DNA from: Quillaja saponaria
Lineage: Eukaryota > Streptophyta > Magnoliopsida > Fabales > Quillajaceae
DNA: 64,000 nucleotides
Assembly: GCA_029379385.1 (NCBI GenBank)
Contig: CM055608.1
Span: 19,776,350 to 19,840,349, forward strand
Direction: 5' to 3'
The position numbers were made by a program, and so were the translations under genes. Under the pieces are notes generated by a model that saw only the letters and a list, made by a program, of their open reading frames with translations, was not told the origin of the DNA and did no database searches. Numbering within the stretch: the first letter of the stretch is position 1; every line of letters starts with the position of its first letter. This document shows, in pieces, positions 47,223-58,990 of the stretch.

Positions 47223-49774
47223 TCTTTTTCACACAAGTTTTTAAGAACATTTATAAGTAGGGAGCTTAATTTTTACCTAAATGCTCAACAACTACTATGT
47301 TTTACAGCTTGTTTAATTAACTAAACCTCAATAACAACTTGCTTTATTCTATATCTTTTCTTATGGGAAATAAATTTCATTAACAAACAATAAGCTGAAT
47401 TTAAAATCGAATGTTTCAAAGTATCAAGTAACCATCTTAAGCCATTTCATTTCAACATTGATACTCTCGATTCGACTTTATTTTTAATACTATTTTAAAA
47501 TTCGTGCTACACATATCAGCTATTCTTTCTACCATGTTGGAATCGTATATTTCTGCTCGGATTCAATAGTAGCATCATTTATTAAACTAAAATCATTGGA
47601 CTGAAATTTATGAAGGCTACATAGATGCTATTTTGTTTTGGACTCGTTCTATATAATATAAACATTAAAACGACTATGATGAGAATTAGTCCCAATATAG
47701 CATAACAAGGTCACCTTTTCTATTTTTTATTATGATAATTACCTTTTAAAAATGTCTCTAAACTTATTGACCATATTTCTCTGCGCAGTCTCGTGTGACA
47801 TGTATTTCTTTTCTTTTTGCTTTCGAACACAAATTTTTAGATCTGTAGGTTTTGGTTAAACTTAAACCCTAATCTACCTTTGACGTATATATATATACAC
47901 TCGCACACAAAGTATCGAGAATATCTTAGCCGTACCGTATTGCATCCTATATGGATATGACTGGGATATGCTCCAATATGTACTTTGTACGTATTCAAAA
48001 GTAAAAATAAATTTTTTTTAATATTCATTCAGCTTGAATACGGCTCCATTGAAGACATTTAAATCAAAGATGTCTAATGACAGGTCCATCGGATACGTCT
48101 GAGACTCTGGTTATTGCTATCTGCAGCCTTTTATGCAATTTGGGTTGTCTAGGGTTGACCGAAAAAGAATCGCCAGCAACAATGGGGAAGAAAAAGAAAG
48201 GAGGAAAGATGATCAGTGGAGGAAGACGAAGTAGCTGCTGTGTAAGATTTTGGAAGAAAGAGCCGCAGAAAATCAAAACGCCTTGTGCACTTTGACAAAT
48301 AATAATAAGTACATCTGATTTTTTGGGTAAAGAAGAAAACAAGGGCTGTACCCAATCACTCTACACCGAAATTGGAATTTAGTTTTCCAAGTTTTCAAAC
48401 CATCAAGGCATTTTCCTGGCCATTAACTTAATATTAAGAAATAAATACTCTTTGTTTATACAACAATTGTGCTATTATTAGTAGTTTTAAATCATTTATA
48501 ATCTTTATATATAATAAATATTTTTAAAATAATTTAATTTAACATATTCTAACGTATCGTATCTTATATTTTTAAATATTAATGTATCCTTATATCAGAT
48601 ATGTATCATATCTAATACTCATATTTGTATCCGTGTTTTACAGACATGGACACACAAGTGTTAAATTGTCGTTGAAATCAGCAATTTTAAATTGGTAGTC
48701 AAACAAATTACAGAGAGACCTCTACAGAAGGATGAAAATGAATGCTTATGGTGTTTTCATTGTATCATTGTATGTGCCACCTCCTCTTACCAAATTAGTC
48801 ACCTATGCCAAGTTTAACTGCTGCTAATGTCTATTCCTTTGTTTGATTTAGTAAGAGGACTGAATAGATTCTTTTTACTGCATTATATAATTACTTAATT
48901 CATAGGTATGAATTCTATCCGGATTTGAAAAGTATATCAAATTTGAGATTTTTCTTTCCTGCTTTTCACCAACTACAACTCATTTTCTAACTGTAAGATT
49001 GAGTTTGTAGGTGCTGCTTGGCCCGTAGATGCACAATATGAGAATGAAGCAAGTTGTTATCAAATAATGAAATATTATTTGTGAAAGATAAGTCAACTAA
49101 TTATACAAGTAACAATAACCATCTTTAATTCTTTGGCTGTTGCAGTGTTACCTCTGTCCACCAACTGATCAGAAGTTTTACTCCTTTTAGGATCTTGTTT
49201 GTTATGTCAACAATGCTAAAGCGGCGAAGCTTTCTATCTATGCATCGATGAGTTTGAGTTTCTACTTGTTTGCTTCCTATTTTATTTTTTATTACTATTA
49301 CTTTGTTCTTCTGTTCATTAACTCTCAACCTTCTAACTTAAATATGGAAGATGGATAAAAAGCAGAGAAAACTAAAATATTTTGAACGAACAAACTTCCC
49401 ATAATGCAATTTGATATAAAGAGTTGGAGGACTTTAATGGTAGTTGCTTCGTTTTCTTTCTCCCTCCCTTCTTCTTTTCAGTTAATTATTTAATTTCTTA
49501 TTGAATATGGAACAGTAGTTTTTTTGAGTTTTTTTTTTTTTTTTTTCACTCAATAGCATTCACGTTGCATAATACCTTATTTGCTTATTAACCTGTTTTC
49601 AGTGGATAACTTGGAAAAATTATTTGGCATCAAAACGGTAACTTCTCATAATCATTTTTACTTATACACCCTCTGTGTAATAAGTTCAAGGTAAATCTTA
49701 TTTTGATTAACGTATTAAAACTTCCTCCACACAAGTTATATCTGTCTAGCCAGCATCTAATGCATATTAGGTAG
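46976..49774. other. Gene-free DNA with simple repeats
   Basis: No supported gene. Contains a CT/TA microsatellite (about 47189-47222), a degenerate rest of the 195-bp series, and phrases such as tatccgtgttttacagacatgg (about 48630). The ORFs at 48077-48295 (plus) and 48064-48342 (minus) overlap and match nothing I know. A poly(T) run lies at about 49528-49546. Confidence 0.35.
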
Positions 49775-50076
49775 GTAGCCTTTGCACAAATTCTTCATCT
49801 CTTTCTGCAAATCAAACACATATACTGTTCATTTTCTTTGTATGTAACCTCATGAATCCAAAAACAAAACCGTGATCAAAATGGAAAAGATTCTTTGTAA
49901 CTCATGCAAACACGTAGTTTCTGGTACTTGTTACCCCCCCTTGCTTTAAATCATCATTCTTATCAAAGTTTCTCAGCTTGAGAGTTTCTTTGTGTTAAAC
50001 TAATCGGAAAGGTTGTGCCTGACATCAAGTGTTGGAAGAATGGCCGACAGAAATGCAGAACAATCAATTATAGCTT
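49775..50076 (+). repeat. Duplicated host-like segment, copy 2, cut by the Athila element
   Basis: Aligns with 39075-39445. It ends with the same exon-like start, here an ATG at about 50040 (MADRNAEQSIIA), and stops matching at about 50076, where Athila gag begins. This junction gives the left boundary of the truncated element. Confidence 0.6.
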
Positions 50077-51030
50077 GATGAATTTTGGAGAATGCCATCT
50101 TTCAAATCCTGATGTCATTGGCGCATGTCTATCTCTTAGGCTTTTTCATTTCTCACTCCGAGATAAGGCAAAAAGTTGGCTTTACTCATTACTACCGAAT
50201 TTCATCACCACATGGTCGGATATGGCACAAAAATTTCTGGCCAAATTTTTCCTTCTCGCCAAGACTGCCAAGTTGAGGAATGAGATTACATCATTCATTC
50301 AACATGATCAAGGATCTCTCCATGAAGCTTGGGATAGACATAAAGAATTGCTGTGAAAATGCCTTCATCATGACATTCCTAAGTGGCTGCAAATTCATAC
50401 TTTCTACAATGGTTTTCTAAGCCAAACTAGAACCACAATAATGTTGCTGCTGAAGGTGCTTTGATGGGGAAATCTATTGATGATGCTTATGACCTTTTGG
50501 AAGAGAAGACCTCGAACAACCAATGGCCATCCAAAAGGTTAGTATCCCGAAGAGTTGTTGAAGTGCATGAACTAGATGTCATCACTGCCTTAACGACATA
50601 AGTGGCTAGATCGACAAAGAAATTTGACAACCTTGGGGTGCAACAAATTCCTAAAGCCACTAACATGGTTTGTGAAGCTTGTGGCGAAGGTTGCTTTATT
50701 AACCAATGTCCAAATACTAAAGCGGTGCAATATGTGACAAATTTCAATTGACAAAACAACCTATATTCCAACACCTCTAATCTGGGGTGGAGGAGTCATC
50801 CAAATTTCGATAAGAATAACTAAGGTGCATCTAATGCTACAAAGGTTAATTTTCCACCCGGATTCCAAGCTCAACAATGGCAAGCAGCCCCTGAAAAGAA
50901 GCCTTCCTTGGAAGATATATTTCTGCAATACATGTAGAACTGATTCAGGAATTCAAAGACAAGTTGGATTCTTGAGGACATTAGAAACACAAAATGGCCA
51001 GCTGGCTGATACTTTGACAAATAGGCCTTG
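50077..51030 (+). pseudogene. Athila gag remnant
   Basis: Contains LRLFHFSLRDKAKSWLYSLL, ITTWSDMAQKFLAKFF, KTAKLRNEITSF and SLHEAWDRHKELL (about 50130-50355), the gag capsid core of Athila. A zinc-knuckle area follows (CEACGEGCF-like, about 50672). Stops at about 50356 and later, plus shifts, break it. The N-terminal part before 50077 is missing. Confidence 0.88.
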
Positions 51031-51880
51031 AGATGTCCTTCATAGTGACACTGAGGCAAATCCAAGGAAGGAAAACAAAGAACATTATAAGATAATCACT
51101 CTTCGATGTGAAAAAGAGTTAGTGGAGCCTAAAAAATAGATTGAAGTTGAGACTCCTAAAGAATCAAAAGAAGAAGAATTAACTACTAAAAAGAAGGAAG
51201 AGAAGGTACAAACCGAACTACCAAAATCAACTCCTCCTCTTACATTTCCATAAAGCTTCCAAAAACAGAATCTTGACAAATAATTTTGGAAAAATTTTGG
51301 ATGTGTTCAAGAAGCTCCACATAAACATACTATTTGTTGAAGCCCTTGAACAAATGCCAAGCTATGCAAAAGTCATAAAGGACATTCTATCCAAAAAGAA
51401 GAAGCTCGGTAACTATGAAACAGTGGCACTAACTAAATAATGTAGTGCCATAATACAAAAGAAGCTCTCTCCTAAACTAAAGGATCCAGGTAGCTTTTCT
51501 TTGCACAATAAACACAATATTTTGGTAAGGCACTTTGTAAGTTAGGTGCTAGTATGCATTTAATGCCTTTATATATCTACCAAAAGCTAGGAATATAAGA
51601 AATAAATTCTACTTCTGTCACTCTACAATTAGCCGATAGATCACTCACATATCTTAGGGGATTCGTAGAGGACGTTCTTGTTAAGGTAGACACATTGATA
51701 TTTCCCACCAAATTTATAGTCACATGGAAGAAGATAGAGAGGTGCATATTATTTTAGGAAGATCATTTCTAGCAATGGGGAGAACATTAATAGATGTCCA
51801 AAAGGGTGAACTCGCCATAGTTCTAAATAATCAAGAGGTTAAGTTTAATGTTTTTCAATCTATTTAATTTCCTCAGAACA
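51031..51880 (+). pseudogene. Athila protease remnant, active-site Asp lost
   Basis: After a Lys/Glu-rich linker (about 51100-51240) come the pieces FVEALEQMPSYAKVIKDILS-like (about 51335), the active-site block and LQLADRSLTYLRGFVEDVLVKV (about 51630), then IILGRSFLAMGRTLIDVQKG (about 51750). The active-site D-L-G-A-S reads K-L-G-A-S at about 51538-51553 (tgtaagttaggtgct), so the catalytic Asp is replaced by Lys even apart from the frameshifts. Confidence 0.8.
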
Positions 51881-52199
51881 TGATAAATGCTTTACAATAG
51901 ATATGATGAGTAATATTACTCAAGAGGTGTTTTTAAAAAACTATCCAATTGAACCTCTTAAGGCTTCTTTAATTTCTTACACTAATAGAAATGATGATGA
52001 GTTTGTTGAGTGTATGAAGTTATTGGATGACTTACCACAAATGCCTAGACCAAATTCAATATTTAAAAATCTAGATTTACTACCATCCATTCCTTCGAGT
52101 CTAAGCTTTCAATTGAAGAACAACCTATCTTGGAGCTTAAGCCATTGCCTACCATCTAAGGTATGCTTTTTGTAGGTTCTTCTTCTACTTTGTTTGTTA

Positions 52200-53640
52200 T
52201 TATTTCTGCATCTCTTACTAACATATAAGAAATCAAGCTCCTTCACTTGTTAAGAGAACATAAGAAGGCATTAGGGTAGACTATGGCTGACATTAAGAGT
52301 ATATACCCTTCCTTTTGCATGCATAAGTTCCTCATGGAGGTTAACCATAAAGCTATTTTAGAGCATCAAAGAAGGCTTAACCATATAATGTAGGAGGTGG
52401 TTAAGAAAGAGATCATTAAGTAGCTAGATATGAGCATATTCTATCCAATCTCAGATAGTTTATGGGTAAGTCCTATCCAATATGTGCCAAAGAAGAGAGA
52501 AATGACTGTCGATGCTAATGCAATGAACAAGCTCATTCTAACAATAATTGTGACTAGTTAGAGGGTATGCATGGATTACCGAAAGCTAAGCAAGACCACA
52601 AGAAAATATCTTTTTCCATTCCATTCATTGAATAAGCGCTAGATCGACTAGCTGGTAAGGAATTCTATTGGTTTCTAGATAGTTATTTGGGATATAACCA
52701 GATTGCTTTAACCCCGAAAAACAAATAAAATACCACTTTTACTTGCCTATATGGCATCTTCGCCTTTAGAAGGATGCCTTCTTTACACTGCTTCCGCTAC
52801 CTTTCAAAGGTATATGATGTTAATCTTCATTAATATGGTAGCCTTGAGGTTTTTATAGGTGAATTTTTTGTTTTTGGTGATTCTTATAATACATGTCTCC
52901 ATAACCTAAATTGCTTAAAAGATGTAAAAAGACCAAATTGATCTTAAATTTGGAAAAGTGCCACTTTATGGTACAAGAAGACATAATTTTAGGACATAGG
53001 GTGTCTAGTAAAGGGATTGAGGTAGATATAGCTAAAATTGAAACCATTGACAAATTACGTCCCTCCACCTAGTAAAAGGAATTAGAACTTTCTAGACCAT
53101 GTTGGCTTTTATAGGAGATTCATAAAAAAAAATTCTAAAATTTCTAAACCTCTTTGAAATCTCCTAGAAAAAGATACCCATTTAACTTTGATAGTGTATG
53201 TCTAGCTGCATTTTTAGAGTTGAAAAAGAAGTTGATATATGCCACTATAATTGTTATCCCAAATTAGAACCTACCCTTTGAATTGATGTGTGACATAAGT
53301 TACTTTGTGGTAAATGTAGTTTTAGGACAGTGTAAGGAAAAAGTTTTTCACTTTATATACTATGCTAGTAAAACATTAACTAGTGCTCAAATTAACTATA
53401 CCACGACTGAAAAAGAATTATTAGTAGTAGTGTTTGCTTTTGATAAATTTCATTCTTATCTTATTGGAACTAAAGTTATTATTTATATTGACCATTCTTC
53501 TATTAAGTATTTGATTGATTAGAAAAATGCTAAGTCTAGGTTGATAAGGAGGTTTTACTACTTCAAGAGTTTGACTTAGAGATTAGAGACCGAAAGGCCT
53601 CTTAAAACCAAGTAACTGATCACCTATCAATGCTAAAAGG
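52200..53640 (+). pseudogene. Athila reverse transcriptase and RNase H remnant, catalytic site lost
   Basis: RT runs from about 52225 (LREHKKALG, DIKSIYPSFCMHK) through SPIQYVPKK, VCMDYRKLSK, and FLDSYLGYNQIAL to the catalytic block. This block reads LEVFIGEFFVFG (about 52847-52882) where the family has F-M-D-D: both Asp are changed. RNase H follows (53283-53522, MMCDISYFVVNVVLGQ, FHFIYYASKTLTSAQINYTTTEKELL) with the family's DASD-type Asp poorly kept. Multiple stops. Confidence 0.85.
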
Positions 53641-53649
53641 AGAAGATAA

Positions 53650-54850
53650 GGTGGTTAAGCCCACAAATTAGACCTTCTTGAATGAACAACTCTTCCAAGT
53701 AGTTCTCAAGAGGTTGCCCTAGAATGCTAACTTTGTCAACTATTTAGTTGGCAAAGTTTTTCCTCTTGAAATTAACTCTAAAAAAAATATTTACAAAATA
53801 TTAAGAATTTTTTTTTTTTTTTTGGGATAACCCATTCTTGTTTAAGCATTATGTTGACCATATTTTAAGAATGTATTTCCCAAATGAGGATATTGAGAGC
53901 ATACTCCACCATTGCCATGCTTCGAAGTATAAAAGACACTTTGGAAAGAACCAAACAATTCCAAAAGTGCTTCAATCAAGTTTTTATTGGCTTAATATAT
54001 TTAAGAACACTAATGAGTTTATTTCCAAATAGGACATGTGCTAAAGAATGGGCAACATCCCTAGAAAGAATGAGATACAACTCAACAACATTCTCGAGAT
54101 TTAATTGTTTGATGTATGAGGGATAGACTTCATGGGTCCATTCATCTCCTCATACACCAACCAATACATCCTTGTTGCTATGGACTACGTCTCCAAAAGG
54201 GTAGAAGGCATTGTTATGCCAACCAATGACTCTAAAGTTGTGATAAGCTTCCTTAAGAAGAGGATTTTCACACGTTTTGGCACGCCTCGAGCCATTATTA
54301 GTGATGAAGGGTCTTCCTTTGCAATAACCAAGTAGGGGCTCTTCTTGCTAAATAGGGAATGACACACAAGGTGGTAGTAGCATACGTCATTCTTGAAAGG
54401 ACTGATCCAAGCGATTGGATGATGCACTTTGGACATATCGTACCACCTACAATACCTTCTTAGATATGTCTCTATATCAGCTAGTTTTTGGAAAAACATG
54501 CCACCTACCAGTTAAGTTGGAGGACAATGCCTATTGGGTGATCAAGAAGCTTAACTTTGACCTTGAAGCATCTGAAGAGAAGAGGCTTTTCCAATTAAAT
54601 GAAATGGATGAATTTAGGCTTCAAGCCTATAAGAATGTCAAACTTTATAAAGAGAAAACCAAGAGGCTGCATAATCAAAGGATTGTTGAATGCCGCTTTG
54701 AGCCGGGTCAACAAATCCTACTGTACAACTCCCTGTTAAGACTCTTTCCAAGAAAGCTTAAGTCAAGATGGTCAAATCCATTCACCATCTCTAAAGTATT
54801 CATATACAGAGCTGTGGAGTTAACTGCTACTAAATCAGCATAGGACATTC
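53650..54850 (+). pseudogene. Athila integrase remnant
   Basis: The zinc-binding part lies at about 53880-54050 (HHCHASKYKRHFG, IPKVLQSSFYW). The core has GIDFMGPF (first Asp, about 54122) and IISDEGSSF (second Asp, about 54296). The segment with the third catalytic residue is deleted between about 54340 and 54400. It resumes with DDALWTYRTTYNTFLDMSLY, LVFGKTCHLPVKLE and the C-terminal domain to 54843 (RLFPRKLKSRWSNPFTI). A poly(T) run at about 53809-53822 interrupts the start. Confidence 0.85.
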
Positions 54851-55639
54851 AAAGTGAATGGACAACGACTGAAACATTATTGGGAAGGGAAAATTGATCA
54901 CAAATATATCTCCATAAACCTTAATGATGCCACTTGAGCACAACCAAGTCAAGCCAAGGACTTTAAATCAAGTGCTTCTTAGGAGGACCTAAGTGCTTAA
55001 ACTATTTTTTTGTTTTAGTTTGTTAATTTTAGTTATAAATGCTAAAAATCATTCAACCTTTACCTTCACTTATTCAAGAAAGAGTTGAAGACAAGGAATT
55101 CACCTAGAAGCCATGATGCCACAGTGTCCAATGCTAAATACCAAGTAAGTTAACCTGAGAGCTCCACCTTGTCGCTCAATGTCACAGCACGCTGCAGTGT
55201 CCATTTTGCATAATCTAGGTAAATGACTCAGAAAGCATCGAGTTGTGACGGTTCATAATACCACGTCGCGACGCCATTCATTATGTTATAAAATCATCAT
55301 GCCGTGGTTGTTCTTAACACCAAGCCGCAACTCCCCAAAACCTAAAAAAGTGAATAAACTCATAGAGCTTTGGGCTGCGGCACCCAAACACGGCTCATGT
55401 TGCGGCAATTCTAAAATATAAAATTTGGTTGTGAAACAGAGAGCTTTATGCTTCGGCGTCCATTACTACCATCAATCTTGGAAGCAAAAAACTTCAAAAA
55501 AAAAATTATGTAAAGTTTGGATGTATAAGTTTCTAGTCGATGAACTCGAGTCTTAACAGCATGTGTTGTGTACATGTTGTGAAAATCTTCTTTTGCCTCA
55601 TTTTCATGAAATTGTTTATGTGCTAGGGATTAATGAAAA

Positions 55640-55738
55640 TATTGTCTCGGATCGATGCGAATGGAGGAAAAAGATTCATATAGCCGACCCTAACTAGTTT
55701 GAAATTTTAAGGCTTAGTTGAGTTGAGTTGAGTTGAGT
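55640..55738 (+). mobile_element. 3' end of an RTE-type plant LINE
   Basis: The phrase ggatcgatgcgaatggagga, then ttcatatagccgaccctaac, aaggcttagttgagttgag is the conserved 3' terminus of plant RTE-like LINEs, which end in a short TTG(A/T)G-type simple repeat; here (GTTGA)n occupies 55716-55738. How far it extends upstream is not certain; no RT is seen. Confidence 0.75.
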
Positions 55739-55989
55739 CTTCAAAAACATCTTAAGCCTTGAGTTTATTCTTTTTGACTAGGATGTGCTCCTGAGTTCAC
55801 AAAACTATGTTCCACTGAGATATGACGCTGTCCAAATGCTATGATTCATATATAATTATTTTAGGTACTTATTTTGTTGAAGCCCAAATCTATCAATAGC
55901 TTAATCCTACATGGCATCAAATTAATGGATTGAAAAATCTCCATACAGTAATTTCAAAAACACTTTGACGAAACCGGGAACTTTTATAT

Positions 55990-57090
55990 AGGACAACACA
56001 TTGCGATAGAAATTCCATCCACAAAGTTGTGTGAAACCTCTGGAACAACGTGCCAACTCTATTGCCTTTCACATTGCCTTATTGTCATCCATTATAAAGG
56101 AGAGAGGTTTCTTCTTATGCATGCAATGAAATAGTGTTTCTAATTACCACACATAAGCTTCTAACTTATCATTGCCGAGTAATGCACAAGCAAAGATGAT
56201 TGTGAATTTATGATGATTTACACAAGAAAAAACAACAAGTGGCTTATTATAATTATTTGTGCAATATGTTACATCAAATGCTACAACATCACTAAAAACT
56301 TCATAATCCGACCTAGACATACCATCAACCCAAAATATATAATCCAACCGACCTTCCTCATCAGATGTTTAGTAAAAAAAAAAAAAACCATATTTTTTCT
56401 TTTTCCATTCTAAGTAAAAATTGGCAGTACTAGCATCACCCTCATTCACATTCTTGCTACGAGAATTACCAATGGTTACATAGATTATTCATAACATAGC
56501 CAACCTTATCATAGTCACCGATTATTTAGACATTAAGCTCATTATTTGAACTGGTATCATACCAACATTACGATAACTATCAATATGTAAAACATCATCA
56601 TCATTTACTTGCCTATAGGAACGAATAAAATAAGAATGGTTTAGACTATATGACTATAGTTTTTGACAAATTTACATACTGCCGACTCTGATGTGTTTCG
56701 AACCTTGTTAATTCTAAAATTCTAAATGTGGTAGGACACTCACATCTTGGTTCATGCCCTTTCAGCCCTCTTCCTATTTACCATTGCTTTTTACTTCTCC
56801 TCCCACTTACCTTCATTATCACAACTATTAACTTTACTATAATACATTTTGCCTCTTTGAACACCGAAACCACAAGTTTTCTTGTATTCAAAGTAGAATT
56901 TCTCTGTAGATTCAATAGTTTCAAATGTCTTTGACATTACCTCTGAAACCGTAAGCTCATGGTATAATTTACAAATATTGTCCTCCTCATTTTCATTGTC
57001 ATTATTGCCTTCACTGTCATTACAATCACGATCAAAATCAGTTGGAGGTTCATTCTAATCAATGTTAAATCTTTCACTTGTTGAGGACAT
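55990..57090 (-). pseudogene. FAR1-related / MULE transposase pseudogene
   Basis: Minus strand from an ATG at 57090: an acidic Asn/Asp/Glu stretch, then FAR1 DNA-binding-type text (FYFEYKKTCGFGVQRGK, about 56910-56860), a gap with stops, then the MULE transposase core (56347-56144: IFWVDGMSRSDYEVFSDVVA, FDVTYCTNNYNKPLVVF, VNHHKFTIIFACALL, EAYVW). It ends in a MHKKKPLSFIT- and NVKGNRVG-like tail. FAR1 family genes descend from MULE transposases; this one keeps the first transposase Asp region (DVVAFDVTY) but has several stops and shifts. No TIRs located. Confidence 0.8.
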
Positions 57091-58990
57091 CCTGTATAAT
57101 CTATCAAAGGTGATTACAAATTAATATAACAGACCATCTCATCAACTATGAGTTAATGGAATGGCAATAAATATTCAATATTGACTTTTATTATTAATAC
57201 ATTAACCAATTCTAAACTTAATAATTTATTCGAAGACAAAACAAAAACATGTTCTCTTCAAATTTTTATATTGAAGAATTATAGATTCTAAACTTAAATT
57301 AACATCAATTATTCAAACTAGATCTCCAAATAGAATTTAATATTTAAGCTCAAAAAAAAATCTAACCAAGTTATATAAAATAATACTAACCTAGCCATTA
57401 AGCTTTCTTCTTACTACTTCATGAGAACTCACTTTGAAAATGGAATGAGGAGGAAAAAACTAAGGAATACATGGAACTAAAGGAACTTTGGTGTGAAGGT
57501 GTGGTTTTGCCATTCTCTTTAGGTGTGCTTATTAAGATAGGGAAAGTAAGTTATATATATATTTTAATTAATTTATACTTATTCTAAAGTATGAGACCAT
57601 AATATAGATATAGATTTTTTAATTAATAAAAAATATTTGATTTATAAGTGTAGGTAGGATAATGGAAGGTTATTAAGAGAGAGCAAGTAAGTTTGTTTTT
57701 TTTTTTTTTTCAATTTTTTAATTAATTTTTATTTATTCCAACATAGGAAATCAAAATTTTTTTTTGACTTTTAAAATAGTAGAAATATAAATAATAAAAA
57801 TGAGAAGCCGTCCATTCTACCTTTCGTTTTTTTCATAAAATTGCGTATAATACCCATCAAATATGATTATATCTAATTTGTTTAAGGGTTGTTAATTGTC
57901 TTTTGCTTAAACGTGCTGCCACCTGCCGGTGTTTTAAAGAAGGGAACTCATTTCAAATCAATTTAGTTCAACGATTATAATTTTTTATTTTGAGAATTCA
58001 ATTTTTTTTCTTCTTTGGTTTATTGTATTTTACCTCAAAACTATCACCTATTTTTCATTAACTCTTAAACTATCAAAATAAACACATAATTTCTTGTTTG
58101 AGTCATAATTAAAAAATAACTCTAATCATCCATATTAGTTATATAAATAAATTAACTTACAAAAGTCTAGACTATTCTCATTGCAAAATTATTATTATTT
58201 TTTAAATGCCTTTCACTTTCTATCTCTTATTTCTTTTTTTTTTTTTTTTTTTTTTTGAGTAATTAAAATCTCTTTATTTATTCAATTTTAGTATATTCTT
58301 TAGTATGTAATACAATACTACGAAAATAAAAGTTTTAATGAAAATATTATCATTAAAATGTAAATTGAAACAACAATTTGTATAATTTCTATAAATGAGA
58401 AAAAAAAATATTAGTAAATTTATTAATAATTTAAATATTATGAAAAAAATTAAAATTATGAATGATTTAATTATTATTTATGTATGTTAAAATTAAATCA
58501 ATATAAAAAGTTTAATTTTACAAAAGAAAACTTAAAAAAATTAAAAAAAAAACTTATAATGCAGGTAATATATTCTTTTTATAAGTTAATTTATTAGATT
58601 TAATGATTAATTTAAATAAGTAATGATTATTTTTTAATTATGACTCATATAAGTTGATTATATGAATTCAATAGTTTATTGAGGTTATTGCAAAACATGT
58701 GATAGTTCATGAGATAAAATGTAAATTTTTTTTTAAAAATTATTCTAAGAATTGATCTAACTGAATTGTGAAATTATTTTAATTAAGAATTTTTTAATGG
58801 GTGTCTAAATAATATTTGTTAAGTTATAATAAATATAGTGATTGAAAATTAAAATTTTTTATAAGTAGTAATTTATACAATAAATAATATTAAAATTATA
58901 ATTAATTATCGAAATAAATATTATAAATTTTTTATTTATAAAAGTTTAGTAAGTGTTCTTTGAATACCTGTTATATAAATCCTTTAATTA
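57091..58990. other. Gene-free, very AT-rich DNA
   Basis: No coding sequence or RNA gene. Poly(T) runs at about 57695-57711 and 58228-58256. Nothing else supported. Confidence 0.45.

Larger units (their letters stand above)
50077..55500 (+). mobile_element. 5'-truncated Athila-like Ty3/gypsy element
   Basis: Gag, protease, RT, RNase H and integrase pieces occur in gypsy order with Athila-type sequence, followed by a non-coding tail (54960-55500). The tail contains the GTCGCGACGCC- and GCTGCGGCACCC-like phrases seen between pol and the 3' LTR in Athila relatives. No LTR, primer site or target duplication is found at either side, so both ends appear lost. Confidence 0.85.

Noticed and set aside
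48064..48342. Overlapping ORFs on both strands, one starting MTGPSDTSE, with a GKKKKGGK stretch
   Set aside because: No recognised domain, no splice or polyadenylation context, and the two frames overlap; support is too weak to call a gene.
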